A stretch of DNA of 46,018 bases from Saprospiraceae bacterium (lineage in GTDB: Bacteria > Bacteroidota > Bacteroidia > Chitinophagales > Saprospiraceae), in contig JAEUUU010000026.1 in assembly GCA_016787345.1 (NCBI GenBank), forward strand, positions 1 to 46,018. The letters are read 5' to 3'. This document shows, in pieces, positions 14,755 through 22,674 of the stretch (its first letter is position 1; each line of letters starts with the position of its first letter). The notes under the pieces were generated by a model. The model was not told the origin of the DNA and did no database searches. It saw only the letters and a list, made by a program, of their open reading frames with translations. The translations under genes were made by a program, and so were the position numbers.

Positions 14755-15636
14755 TCAGAACACGTGCCGTTCGGCGTGGTAACTGGAGCGCACCAGCGGA
14801 CCGCTTTCGACGTATTTGAAACCTTTTTGAAGACCCACTTCCTTGTATTGCGCAAACAGGTCGGGATGAATGAATTCCGCGACTTCGAGATGCATTTTGG
14901 TGGGTTGCAGGTACTGCCCCAGGGTGAGAATGTCGCAGCCGTTGGCGACCAGTTCGTCCATGGCCTGATAAACCTCTTCGGGTTGTTCGCCCAGGCCGAG
15001 CATAATGCCGGTTTTGGTGCGTTTGCCGTATGCTTTGGTGCGTTTGATCTGTTCCAGCGAGCGCTCCCATTTGGCCTGCGGCCTGACGAGGCGGTATAAG
15101 CGCGGCACGGTTTCCATGTTGTGGCTCACCACCTCCTGGCCCGGCGAGATCATCCGTTCGAGCGCCTCCCAGTTGGCTTTTACGTCGGGGATCAGGGTTT
15201 CGATGGTGGTTTCGGGCGAGCGTTCTTTTACGGCGCGGACGGTTTGGTACCAGATTTCGGCGCCGCGGTCTTTGAGTTCGTCGCGGTTGACGGAGGTAAT
15301 CACCGCGTGTTTGACCTTCATCAGCCAGATGGCTTCGGCTACGCGACGGGGTTCGTCTTCGTCGTACTCGTTGGGTCGGCCGGTTTTGACCGCGCAAAAG
15401 GAGCAGGAGCGGGTGCACACATTGCCCAGAATCATAAAAGTCGCGGTGCCGGCGCCCCAGCATTCGCCCATATTGGGGCAGCTGCCGCTCTGGCAGATGG
15501 TGTGCAGGTTGAATTCGTCGACAATACTGCGGACGTTGCGGTAGTTTTCGCCCATGGGCAGGCGCACTTTGAGCCAGTCGGGGCGTTTGGGGCGTTCAGT
15601 CTGGGATTTATTGTCGAGAATGGGAAGATCGAGCAT
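14755..15636 (-). CDS. lipA: Lipoyl synthase LipA
   Basis: A 293-residue radical-SAM enzyme that inserts two sulfurs into protein-bound octanoyl groups to make lipoyl cofactors. All six cluster cysteines are present: the auxiliary cluster Cys48, Cys53 and Cys59 ([12 protein letters not shown]), and the SAM cluster Cys74, Cys78 and Cys81 (CTRSCSFC). The conserved C-terminal RSSYHA motif, whose serine also binds the auxiliary cluster, is intact. Length is normal for the family. It is followed by a GNAT gene at 20 bp. No lipB is visible in the window. Confidence 0.97.
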   Translation of the reverse strand: MLDLPILDNKSQTERPKRPDWLKVRLPMGENYRNVRSIVDEFNLHTICQSGSCPNMGECWGAGTATFMILGNVCTRSCSFCAVKTGRPNEYDEDEPRRVAEAIWLMKVKHAVITSVNRDELKDRGAEIWYQTVRAVKERSPETTIETLIPDVKANWEALERMISPGQEVVSHNMETVPRLYRLVRPQAKWERSLEQIKRTKAYGKRTKTGIMLGLGEQPEEVYQAMDELVANGCDILTLGQYLQPTKMHLEVAEFIHPDLFAQYKEVGLQKGFKYVESGPLVRSSYHAERHVF

Positions 15637-15681
15637 GGTTATCGTCAGGACTTTGGTCCGGTCATCTCAGGGCAGGGCGCC

Positions 15682-16449
15682 TTATTGGCGTTTTCCGAGC
15701 TGCAAATTTATGAAGAAGTTGAAGAACAACTGGCTGTTCTCCTCGCTCACCAGAATGGGTACTTTGCGGGGAAAGACATCGACCTGCAGACCGATTTCCA
15801 GGGCTTTGACCACTTCGTCGAATGCGCCCCAATCCATGTGAAATGCAATGGAGGCATTGCCGCCGGGGATGAAAGAGAGGTCGCTGAATCCTTTTGTAAA
15901 TGGCGAAGCGCCCAGAATGCGGGTCGGGTCGAGAAAAACGCCGGCATTCTCTTCGGAGTATTTTTGATGCAGCACCCGCTGGTCGCGCGGATTGTCGGGG
16001 CTGGTGTAAGCCAGTGCCAGATAATAGGGCTTGAGAATCCCGAGGGAGGGCCCGACGGAATAACTCATCCCCACGGCAACGCCCTTGTGGCGGGCTTTTT
16101 CGGAGTAATAACGTTTGATACCCCATCCGCTTCGGGCGATGAAAAGGTTGTTTTGTTTGCCGAAAACAAAGGGCCTGAACGAGCGCACATTGGGCGGCGG
16201 GCTGAGGCGTTGCTCTTTGGTGTGTTTCACCTCGCCAATATTCACCTGAAAAAAGGAAGTGCGGTAATAGGTACGCAAGCGACCGAATTCCATGCCCGCA
16301 GCATAGCCTTTATTGGTGGTCAGCCTGAAATTAAAAGCCGTTTCGCGGTTATAAACGATCCCTGTGCCGCTGACCGGAGGCTTGAATCCCTGGGCAGAGG
16401 CCGCGGAGGCAAAGGCGAGTAAAAGGATAAAAAACAGGTTGCGCAGCAT
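15682..16449 (-). CDS. Outer-membrane beta-barrel protein, function unknown
   Basis: A 255-residue exported protein. ATG 16449 begins a signal peptide (MLRNLFFILLLAFASAASAQ). The longer frame starting at 16638 would put 63 non-signal residues in front and overlap the next gene, so it is rejected. The mature part is made of alternating amphipathic strands (AFNFRLTTNKGYAAGMEFG, FFQVNIGEVKH, GVAVGMSYSVGP) and ends with aromatic-rich strands (LFFNFFINLQLG), typical of an outer-membrane barrel. A family name is not recognised. An exact -7 box (TAATTTTG) lies 21-28 bp upstream. Confidence 0.8.
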   Translation of the reverse strand: MLRNLFFILLLAFASAASAQGFKPPVSGTGIVYNRETAFNFRLTTNKGYAAGMEFGRLRTYYRTSFFQVNIGEVKHTKEQRLSPPPNVRSFRPFVFGKQNNLFIARSGWGIKRYYSEKARHKGVAVGMSYSVGPSLGILKPYYLALAYTSPDNPRDQRVLHQKYSEENAGVFLDPTRILGASPFTKGFSDLSFIPGGNASIAFHMDWGAFDEVVKALEIGLQVDVFPRKVPILVSEENSQLFFNFFINLQLGKRQ

Positions 16450-16469
16450 GGTGTCGGTTTTACTTGCTT

Positions 16470-16477
16470 CAAAATTA
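16470..16477 (-). promoter_or_regulatory. Putative -7 element of the barrel gene
   Basis: TAATTTTG on the minus strand matches TAnnTTTG exactly, 21 bp upstream of the ATG at 16449. No clean -33 element was seen. Confidence 0.45.
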
Positions 16478-16606
16478 GTCGTTTTGGCGGAGGAAGCAGA
16501 AGAGAAACAAATGTTTTGCCATTTCAGCCCATAATTTATGCTAAAAATTTTCAGCCTCCCAAACGGCGCCTGCATCCGCCAAATTATCTCCGGAGTCCCG
16601 TCTTTT

Positions 16607-17572
16607 TCATTGCCATTCAAAGTAGAATATTCGCCCATCGTCGCTACTCAGCCATCCTCGGCCATCCACCACAAAAACATCGGTAAAATTGACAGCCGCC
16701 GGCACACCCGCTAGCGGCGTCCAGTGCTCGCCGCCGTCGTAAGTCATCCAGAACAAACCCTCCTCGCCAACCACCCAGCCCTGCTGCTCATCGGCAAACC
16801 AGATAGCGCGGAAAGGTTTGTACCGCCTGCCGCCAATGCCGCCTTCGCGCAGCGTGTGCCACGACCGGCCGCCGTCCGTCGTTTTTAACAATGTGCCATT
16901 GCTGCCGCAGACAAAGCCGGTCAGCGGACTCGGGAAATGCAAACTTCGGTAAAAATCGCCGGGCGCCTTCAGGCGTTGCCAATGGCGCCCGGCATCGTCG
17001 GAACGCATCATCCAGCCGTAGCCGGCGGCATGCGCGGTGAGCGAATCGGAAAACCACACGGTGTGCAGTTCGTTTGGAAAAAGTTGCACCGTATCGAGCA
17101 GCCAGAACGCTTCGGGCCCGAAATTGCGCGCCTGCCCGCCCCGATACCCCTCGCCGCTGACGATAATGCCGCTGCGTTCGTCGGGGAAAAAACAGGCCCG
17201 GTGCCAACTCCAGTCGACCCGGAACACCTGCCAGTGCCGCGCTCCCGGCGGGCGGTGCAAAGCCAGTCCGTTGAGCCCGCAGACGTATCCCTGGCCCTTG
17301 CGGTCGAACATCACATACTCCATTTTATTATCGAGCAAAGTATCGGTCTGCCAACTGCTCCCCCCATCGGCGGTCGACAGGATAAAACCCTGCGCCCAGA
17401 GCGTGCCGCCGGTTGCTACACCGTGCAGCGAATCGACAAACCAGAGGGCCGTAATTTCCGATTCAACCGGCCGTGCCAGTTCGCGAAAAACCGGCAGCAA
17501 CAGGGTTTCTTTTTTACAGGAAGCCGCCCAAAGCACGGCCAGGCCGGCATAGAGGACATATTTCATTTTCAT
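16607..17572 (-). CDS. Lipoprotein with Asp-box/YCF48-like beta-propeller
   Basis: A 321-residue lipoprotein. The leader ends in a lipobox (LWAASC) followed by KKE, so it should be lipidated on the cysteine by the Lgt pathway. The mature part contains BNR/Asp-box repeats (STADGGSSW, RSDDAGRHW, KTTDGGRSW, MTYDGGEHW) alternating with GxV/GWxVG blades (GVATGG, GYVCGLNG, GFVCGSNG, GWVVGEEG), the pattern of the YCF48/photosystem II stability factor-like propeller found in many Bacteroidota surface proteins. A binding or scaffold role is likely; none is proved. The start at 17572 (MKMKYVLY) gives the cleanest lipoprotein signal; an upstream start at 17596 is less likely. Confidence 0.87.
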   Translation of the reverse strand: MKMKYVLYAGLAVLWAASCKKETLLLPVFRELARPVESEITALWFVDSLHGVATGGTLWAQGFILSTADGGSSWQTDTLLDNKMEYVMFDRKGQGYVCGLNGLALHRPPGARHWQVFRVDWSWHRACFFPDERSGIIVSGEGYRGGQARNFGPEAFWLLDTVQLFPNELHTVWFSDSLTAHAAGYGWMMRSDDAGRHWQRLKAPGDFYRSLHFPSPLTGFVCGSNGTLLKTTDGGRSWHTLREGGIGGRRYKPFRAIWFADEQQGWVVGEEGLFWMTYDGGEHWTPLAGVPAAVNFTDVFVVDGRGWLSSDDGRIFYFEWQ

Positions 17573-17633
17573 AAAAACAGGCGTTCTTTCAAGCAAGGTT
17601 TCAAATGATTCGATCGGTCAGCGCGCGAAATAC

Positions 17634-17671
17634 ACACAGAACAACAAAAACCCTTACCTTTGTTGCTGTGT
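17634..17671. promoter_or_regulatory. Imperfect palindrome over the cvpA -7 box
   Basis: The left arm ACACAG-AA-CAACAAA (17634-17648) pairs with the right arm TTTGTTG-CTGTGT (17659-17671); the left arm has a 2-nt bulge. The exact -7 match TACCTTTG (17655-17662) overlaps the right arm. It could be an operator or a 5' leader hairpin. Confidence 0.5.
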
Positions 17672-17722
17672 AAATCCTTCAATGCCAACCGGCTACGATG
17701 ATTTACCCTTATTCGGGCGCTC

Positions 17723-18382
17723 ATGACCATCGATGTTTTTTGTGTCGCAATTTTTATGTTCGGCTTCTGGCACGGCTATTCCCGCGGCATAATACATACT
17801 ATTTTCAATCTGCTGACCTGGTTGTTCGGCATCACGCTGGCGTTCAAAATGGCGCCGGTGATGCGCAACATCCTGCAAACCATCTTCGACACCGATACAG
17901 ATCTGATGATCGTGGTCGCTTTTGGCATCAACCTGGCTTTTGTCTTTTTTATCATGCGGGCAATTGCCAACGGCATCAGCGGCGTGTTGAAAATTGCTTT
18001 TCTCGGCATCTTCAACCGGGCAATGGGCGGCGTGGCCACGGGTATGTTTTATGTACTGATTTTCAGCATTTTGTTGTATTTTGTCAATATGGCAAACGCC
18101 CTGAACGAAGCGACGCTCAAAGAATCCCGAACCTTTCCCTTCCTTAAAGACATGCCCCCCAAAACCTGGGCGCTGATCAAACGTTTTCAGCCCATGGCCA
18201 AGGAAATGTTCAACGACTCGTCCAGCTGGATGGACCGCCTGAAAGACGAAGGCATTCAGCGCACCGAAGCCAAACAAAAAACCTACCGCCCGCCCGACAA
18301 CGGCGCCGGCATTGAAGACGAGCCCGTTACCGGCGCCCGCCGCCCGGTCGACGAATCATCGGGTATCGAAGAAGACGAGTAG
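17723..18382 (+). CDS. CvpA family membrane protein
   Basis: A 219-residue protein with four predicted membrane segments in the first 130 residues (FMFGFWHGYSRGIIHTIFN, then three further hydrophobic runs). The family hallmark is the GxxRG turn in the first loop (HGYSRGI) and the NRxxGxxxG segment (FNRAMGGVATG). A polar tail follows, ending in Asp/Glu. CvpA proteins are linked to colicin V production and envelope homeostasis, with unknown chemistry. It is the first of a likely three-gene run (cvpA, a class I glutaminase, YhhN) with gaps of 18 and 3 bp. Confidence 0.9.
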   Translation: MTIDVFCVAIFMFGFWHGYSRGIIHTIFNLLTWLFGITLAFKMAPVMRNILQTIFDTDTDLMIVVAFGINLAFVFFIMRAIANGISGVLKIAFLGIFNRAMGGVATGMFYVLIFSILLYFVNMANALNEATLKESRTFPFLKDMPPKTWALIKRFQPMAKEMFNDSSSWMDRLKDEGIQRTEAKQKTYRPPDNGAGIEDEPVTGARRPVDESSGIEEDE

Positions 18383-18400
18383 AAGACTCCTCCCGGCGCC

Positions 18401-19030
18401 GTGAATATCCTCCTGATCGACAACTACGACTCGTTTACCTACAACCTTTGCGACTACCTGTTGCAAACCGGCGCTTCCGTGCGCGTTGTGCGCAACGACG
18501 CGCCTTCGCTGCGGCTGCTCCACGCAGCCCTCCCCGATGCCCTGGTGTTCTCCCCAGGCCCCAAAAGGCCGGCTGATGCCGGATTGATGCCCTATTTGAT
18601 CAAAAAGTACCACGACCAACTGCCTATGCTGGGTATTTGCCTGGGGCATCAGGCTTTGGGCGAGTTTTTCGGCGCCCGTTTAATCCATGCCGCCCTGCCC
18701 GTACACGGCAAAACCGCCGACATACGGCACGAGGGCAATCATCCGCTTTTTCAAGGTATTCCGACTAACTTTCGGGTCATGCGCTACCATTCCCTCCTGC
18801 TCGAATCGCTGGACGGCACGCCGCTCATTCCGCTGGCCCACACGGCAAGTGGCGAAATCATGGCGCTGGCGCACCGGCATTTGCCCCTCGCAGGGGTACA
18901 GTACCATCCGGAATCAATTCTGACCGAATACGGACTGGCATTTTTGAAAAACTGGTTGTCGTGGGCCGCGGCCAAAGTCGGCAAGCCGACCGCACATAGC
19001 GGTAATGTCTCCGATTTTCAGGAATTTTGA
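18401..19030 (+). CDS. Aminodeoxychorismate/anthranilate synthase component II (class I glutamine amidotransferase)
   Basis: A 209-residue class I glutaminase that supplies ammonia to the chorismate-using partner (PabB or TrpE). The opening LLIDNYDSFTYNL is diagnostic of the TrpG/PabA group. The catalytic triad is Cys80 (GICLGHQ), His169 and Glu171 (YHPES). PabA and TrpG cannot be separated by these motifs, and no trpE or pabB is adjacent, so this is an orphan subunit in the window. The start is GTG at 18401, fixed by the conserved N-terminus. It follows cvpA by 18 bp. Confidence 0.93.
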   Translation: MNILLIDNYDSFTYNLCDYLLQTGASVRVVRNDAPSLRLLHAALPDALVFSPGPKRPADAGLMPYLIKKYHDQLPMLGICLGHQALGEFFGARLIHAALPVHGKTADIRHEGNHPLFQGIPTNFRVMRYHSLLLESLDGTPLIPLAHTASGEIMALAHRHLPLAGVQYHPESILTEYGLAFLKNWLSWAAAKVGKPTAHSGNVSDFQEF

Positions 19031-19033
19031 CCC

Positions 19034-19717
19034 ATGAAAAACAAACACCGCTACTGGTTGATGGCTTTTTTTGCCGTTTCCATGCTCGAACTCTGGGCTG
19101 AAATGGCCGCCAATACTACCCTTCGCAACTGGACCAAACCCCTGCTGATGCCAATTCTGGGCATCTGGTTTGCGCTCGAAACCGCTCATATCCGCAAGTT
19201 TGCCCGCAACACCATTCTTAGCGCGCTTGTTTTTTCCACCCTGGGCGATGTGTTGCTGATGTTTGCCGGTGGCCCCAGCGGCCCGCTGTTTTTTCTGCTC
19301 GGACTGGGCGCTTTCCTCTTTGCCCACTTTTTTTATACCGGTTATTTTTTCAGCAAAGACAAGCGTCAGAACGGCTTTTTGAAAAGACACCCGCTCTGGG
19401 TGATTCCCTCTCTGCTCTATATGGTCGCCCTACTTTGGTGGCTTTGGCCCGAAGTGCCGCAACCGATGCGGCTACCCGTGGTGTTTTATGCGTTCACCAT
19501 CACGGCGATGACGCTCAGCGTCATCAACCTGCGCGGCCAGGTCAATTCGGCCGTACACAACCAGTTGCTCACCGGCGCATTTTTGTTCCTCATTTCCGAC
19601 AGCATACTGGCCATCAACAAGTTTGGGCACTCATTCGACGGCGCCCGGATGCTCATCATGGTCACCTATATCCTGGGACAGTTTTTCCTGGTCAGCGGCG
19701 CCAGAAAGACGCACTAA
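19034..19717 (+). CDS. YhhN family protein (lysoplasmalogenase-like)
   Basis: A 227-residue polytopic membrane protein with seven to eight hydrophobic segments. The conserved acids of the YhhN/TMEM86 family are present: the STLGDVLLMF motif in the third segment and ISDSILAINKF near the end. TMEM86B hydrolyses the vinyl ether bond of lysoplasmalogens, and bacterial members are annotated from that; activity here is not shown. The ATG lies 3 bp after the stop of the glutaminase gene. Its stop overlaps the convergent lgt stop by 4 bp (19714-19717). Confidence 0.87.
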   Translation: MKNKHRYWLMAFFAVSMLELWAEMAANTTLRNWTKPLLMPILGIWFALETAHIRKFARNTILSALVFSTLGDVLLMFAGGPSGPLFFLLGLGAFLFAHFFYTGYFFSKDKRQNGFLKRHPLWVIPSLLYMVALLWWLWPEVPQPMRLPVVFYAFTITAMTLSVINLRGQVNSAVHNQLLTGAFLFLISDSILAINKFGHSFDGARMLIMVTYILGQFFLVSGARKTH

Positions 19718-20940
19718 TTTTTCCGCTTCGTCAGCCACCAGGCGCCCAAGCCGCTTGCGAGAAGCAGGAACAGCGAAATGATTTGCGCCTGTGAAAGTTC
19801 CGCTCCCAGCACATTGTACAGCGGATTGATGCGGATAAACTCAATAAAAAAGCGTTCAACCGCGATCAGCGCGATGTAGAGGCAAAAAAGCAATCCCGGC
19901 GTTTTGATCCGTTTGCGCAATGCCCAAAGGATACCGAATACCGCCAACATCATCATGGTTTCGTAAAACGGCGTGGGCCAGACGGGCTGCTCCAGCTGAT
20001 AGGCGTAGCGGCCCTGAAAATCGGCCATACGCGTCAGAATGATGTTATTTTTGACATCGAGGGCCAGTTCGGCGCTCTTGTGCTCCCAGCCGTCGCCGAG
20101 CACCGTATGCGGGTAGCGGTAGCTCCATGCCCAGTCGGGCAGCCAGGAAAGCCATTCGGGTTTGGGCGCGGCATTGACCTTGCCCCAGTCGCCGTCGCCC
20201 GACAACTGGCAACCGATGCGACCCACGCCGTACCCCGCCACCAGGGCCGGAGCGCAGGCATCAATGGCCGCCAGCAGAGGAATTTTTTTCTTGATAATGT
20301 ATCGAATCACCAGCGCGGCGCCCAGAATGAGGCCGCCGTAGAACGCCAGTCCGCCTCCCGACAACAAAGCGCCCAGCGGATCGGCCATGAAGGCTTCGCG
20401 GCCATCGCGGGTGGCGAGCGTATCGAAAATATCGAACAGTTTGGCGCCCAGAATCCCCCCCACGGCGGCCCACATGGTCATCTCGGCGATGCGGTCGGCC
20501 GGCCAGATTTTGATCTTGCTGGTCACGGGTTTGTCCTTGCGTTTGCGCCAGGCATCCCACCAGGTAAAGCCGCCCAGCAACAACGCGCCCAGCAGTGCCG
20601 CGGGCCAGTGCATTTTGCCCGAAAGAATCACCGCGGCCGGATCGTATTGAAAGGCCGCAGAATCTGTCGCGATCAGTCCGCCTTTGCCCCCGAAAATCAG
20701 CCCCACCAGCGCATTCATGGCGATTTCCTGCCAGGTAGCCGGCGCTCCCTCGGTGATTTCGCCCTCTTCCGGCACAAACATACCCTCGCGCTGCTTGCGG
20801 CGCAATTCGGCGTAATACACGACCGCACTCACCAAAAAAGAGATGGCCAGCACAAATCCGAACATTTTAAACACTGAAAGCCAGTTGTCGTAAGCCGTGC
20901 CGAGCAGGTCGTGGAAGAGGTAGGAAAGATCGGGATACAT
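19714..20940 (-). CDS. lgt: Prolipoprotein diacylglyceryl transferase Lgt
   Basis: A 408-residue inner-membrane enzyme that moves diacylglycerol from phosphatidylglycerol to the lipobox cysteine of prolipoproteins. The Lgt signature is GRIGCQLSGDGDWG (about residues 240-253), followed by the conserved ERFFIEFIR segment near the C-terminus. Other motifs are GGKGGL and GGGLAFYGG. It is longer than the E. coli enzyme (291 residues) because of an N-terminal loop and a mid-protein insertion, as in other Bacteroidota Lgt proteins. Several lipoproteins in this window (16607-17572, 30437-32128) would be substrates. Confidence 0.95.
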   Translation of the reverse strand: MYPDLSYLFHDLLGTAYDNWLSVFKMFGFVLAISFLVSAVVYYAELRRKQREGMFVPEEGEITEGAPATWQEIAMNALVGLIFGGKGGLIATDSAAFQYDPAAVILSGKMHWPAALLGALLLGGFTWWDAWRKRKDKPVTSKIKIWPADRIAEMTMWAAVGGILGAKLFDIFDTLATRDGREAFMADPLGALLSGGGLAFYGGLILGAALVIRYIIKKKIPLLAAIDACAPALVAGYGVGRIGCQLSGDGDWGKVNAAPKPEWLSWLPDWAWSYRYPHTVLGDGWEHKSAELALDVKNNIILTRMADFQGRYAYQLEQPVWPTPFYETMMMLAVFGILWALRKRIKTPGLLFCLYIALIAVERFFIEFIRINPLYNVLGAELSQAQIISLFLLLASGLGAWWLTKRKN

Positions 20941-20979
20941 GGTACCGGATAATTAATGGACAGGGAGGTGATTTAAGGT

Positions 20980-21002
20980 AAAAATTTGACAATCAAATTT
21001 TT
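20980..21002. promoter_or_regulatory. Perfect 10-bp inverted repeat upstream of lgt
   Basis: AAAAATTTGA and TCAAATTTTT with a 3-bp spacer, 40 bp before the lgt ATG. It could be an operator or a leader hairpin. A -7-like TATCTTTG lies further upstream on the minus strand at about 21018-21025. Confidence 0.45.
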
Positions 21003-21039
21003 ATAAAAAATTGGGACAAAGATAGCCAGCTTCGCCGAA

Positions 21040-21060
21040 AACCCCGGCTTCGCCGGCAAA
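21040..21060 (-). terminator. Short GC hairpin after the glycosyltransferase stop
   Basis: On the minus strand, 2-3 bases after the glycosyltransferase TGA, CCGGC-GAA-GCCGG is followed by GGTTTTC. The stem is only 5 bp and the T-tract is short, so it is a weak terminator candidate. Confidence 0.35.
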
Positions 21061-21062
21061 AC

Positions 21063-22619
21063 TCATTTTGGCTTAACAATCTCGTAGAGCGTCCAGCCCT
21101 CCGGAAAGGTATCCACTTCGCGCAATTTGTAATGCGCCGCGACAAAGTCCCAGTTGAGCATCGGATTGCGGCCTTCCCATTGGCGGCGGAGCCGGGGCTC
21201 GTTGAAAAGAATCAGGGCCCCGGTGGGAAACGCCTCATATCTGGACACCCAAAGGTTGTTGATCGGCCAGTCGGGCAAATAACTGCGCAGCGCGAGATCG
21301 AGGTCGAAAGTGAAGAGCGGCGGACAGGCCCCATCCCCAACCCCTCCCCCCGAGGGGTTGGGGGTGGGGCCTCCGTCACGTCTCCCGCATTCCTCCCGCA
21401 AGCGCTCCGCCGCCACCCGTTCCAGGCGGTTGCGTTCCCATATGGGAAGCAGGGTTTTTACGGTAAAAAACAACTGGCACACCACGGCGCCAAGCACCAG
21501 CGAGGTGGTTAGTTTTTTAAAAAAATAAAATCCGTAAGACACAAACCTATCCCAGGCAGGGAATACGAGCAACAACAGGAAAGCATAGGCGGGCAATAAA
21601 TATCGTACGTTCTGAACAGGCAAACCGCCCAAAAAGAACAAATAAACCGCCAGGCAAACCATGAGCACGCGTTTGGCAGGAAGGAGAAAATCGGTGCGCT
21701 TGGCCAGAAAAAACAACAAGGGCAAAGGCAGCAGAAAACCCGGATGCGCCAGAGGAAACAAGACGTAAACGATATTGGGCAAACGGTATTCGGCCAACCC
21801 GTTGCCGGTAGAAAAACTTGCGCAAAACAGGTTGCCGGCCGACCAGTTCCGGAGCAGAGAATGCCCCAAAAAGGCATCTGTCATGCCGGCTTTCAGCCAG
21901 AAATGCGGCAACAGCATAACCAGGCCAGTCAAAACAGACACGATCAGCCAACCTGTGTTCCAGTCGCGGCGACCCGGCATGGGCGGCACCCGCATCAATG
22001 CCACACCCACCCCGACCGCCAGCGGCGCCAGCAAGGGGGCGAGGGCAAAACGCGTAAGCACCGCCAATCCTGAAAAAGCAGCCGCCCAAACGGCATCGCG
22101 CCCCCTGCGGCCTTCCACGGCTCGCATACCAAACCCGGCAGCAAACAATGCCAGCGCCAGTCCGAGCGCATCGGACATGACCGTGACGCCGGCCCGCACG
22201 AAATAAGCCGACAAGGCTAATGCCACGCCGGCATACAATTGCCGACTCCAGCGATGCGCCCCTGGCGACAACACCCGGAGGCAAAAATCAAAAGCCCAAA
22301 GCGCCGTGCCGGCCGCAAACCAGGACACCATTTGAAGCGCGAGGATGGAGTCGGGGCCCAGGAGGCGTAACAGGGCGCCAGCCAGGGGATATCCGACCGC
22401 GATCTCCACATCGCCCCGACCCTGCAGTACGTAAGGCACACCCTCGAAAATTTGAAAAAATGCGCGGCTTTGCCGCAACAGTTCGTGCGCATCCTGGCCA
22501 TACAAGCCATTAAAACCCAACAGCAGGGAGCCTGTCGCCGCCACGACGACGGCAGCGAAGGGCAACCAGTTTTTATGCAGAAAAAAATGGAGAATGGCGG
22601 AATGGAATGGCAATTTCAC
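21063..22619 (-). CDS. Polytopic membrane glycosyltransferase (GT39/ArnT-like)
   Basis: A protein of about 518 residues with 10-12 hydrophobic segments and a C-terminal soluble part. Early in the protein, LYGQDAHELLRQSRAF supplies the acidic residue in the first periplasmic loop typical of GT-C enzymes that use polyprenyl-phosphate sugars. The donor and acceptor are unknown. Codons at 21371-21327 are a GC-rich hairpin repeat read in frame as GGPTPNPSGGGVG (about residues 416-431), an insertion between the membrane domain and the C-terminal domain. The frame extends to an ATG at 22694, but that would overlap the divergent gene at 22675, so GTG 22619 (VKLPFHSAIL) is taken; the start is uncertain. 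Confidence 0.8.
   Translation of the reverse strand: MKLPFHSAILHFFLHKNWLPFAAVVVAATGSLLLGFNGLYGQDAHELLRQSRAFFQIFEGVPYVLQGRGDVEIAVGYPLAGALLRLLGPDSILALQMVSWFAAGTALWAFDFCLRVLSPGAHRWSRQLYAGVALALSAYFVRAGVTVMSDALGLALALFAAGFGMRAVEGRRGRDAVWAAAFSGLAVLTRFALAPLLAPLAVGVGVALMRVPPMPGRRDWNTGWLIVSVLTGLVMLLPHFWLKAGMTDAFLGHSLLRNWSAGNLFCASFSTGNGLAEYRLPNIVYVLFPLAHPGFLLPLPLLFFLAKRTDFLLPAKRVLMVCLAVYLFFLGGLPVQNVRYLLPAYAFLLLLVFPAWDRFVSYGFYFFKKLTTSLVLGAVVCQLFFTVKTLLPIWERNRLERVAAERLREECGRRDGGPTPNPSGGGVGDGACPPLFTFDLDLALRSYLPDWPINNLWVSRYEAFPTGALILFNEPRLRRQWEGRNPMLNWDFVAAHYKLREVDTFPEGWTLYEIVKPK
21327..21371. repeat. GC-rich palindromic repeat inside the glycosyltransferase gene
   Basis: Two 20-nt arms (GGCCCCATCCCCAACCCCTC and GAGGGGTTGGGGGTGGGGCC) are complementary except at one position and flank a 5-nt C loop. 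The same CCCCAACCCCTCCCC core occurs in the nuclease-helicase gene at 33499-33590. Confidence 0.9.
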
Positions 22620-22674
22620 GGCTCCAAAATAGCGTCCTTTACGGCGTACTTCAACAACCCATTTCGCTCCCGGT

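Noticed and set aside
15473-15640. Hybrid minus-strand frame that joins lipA antisense sequence to the GNAT gene
   Set aside because: Its first 243 codons are lipA in a wrong frame (Arg-rich). Only the part from 14734 downward matches a GNAT enzyme.
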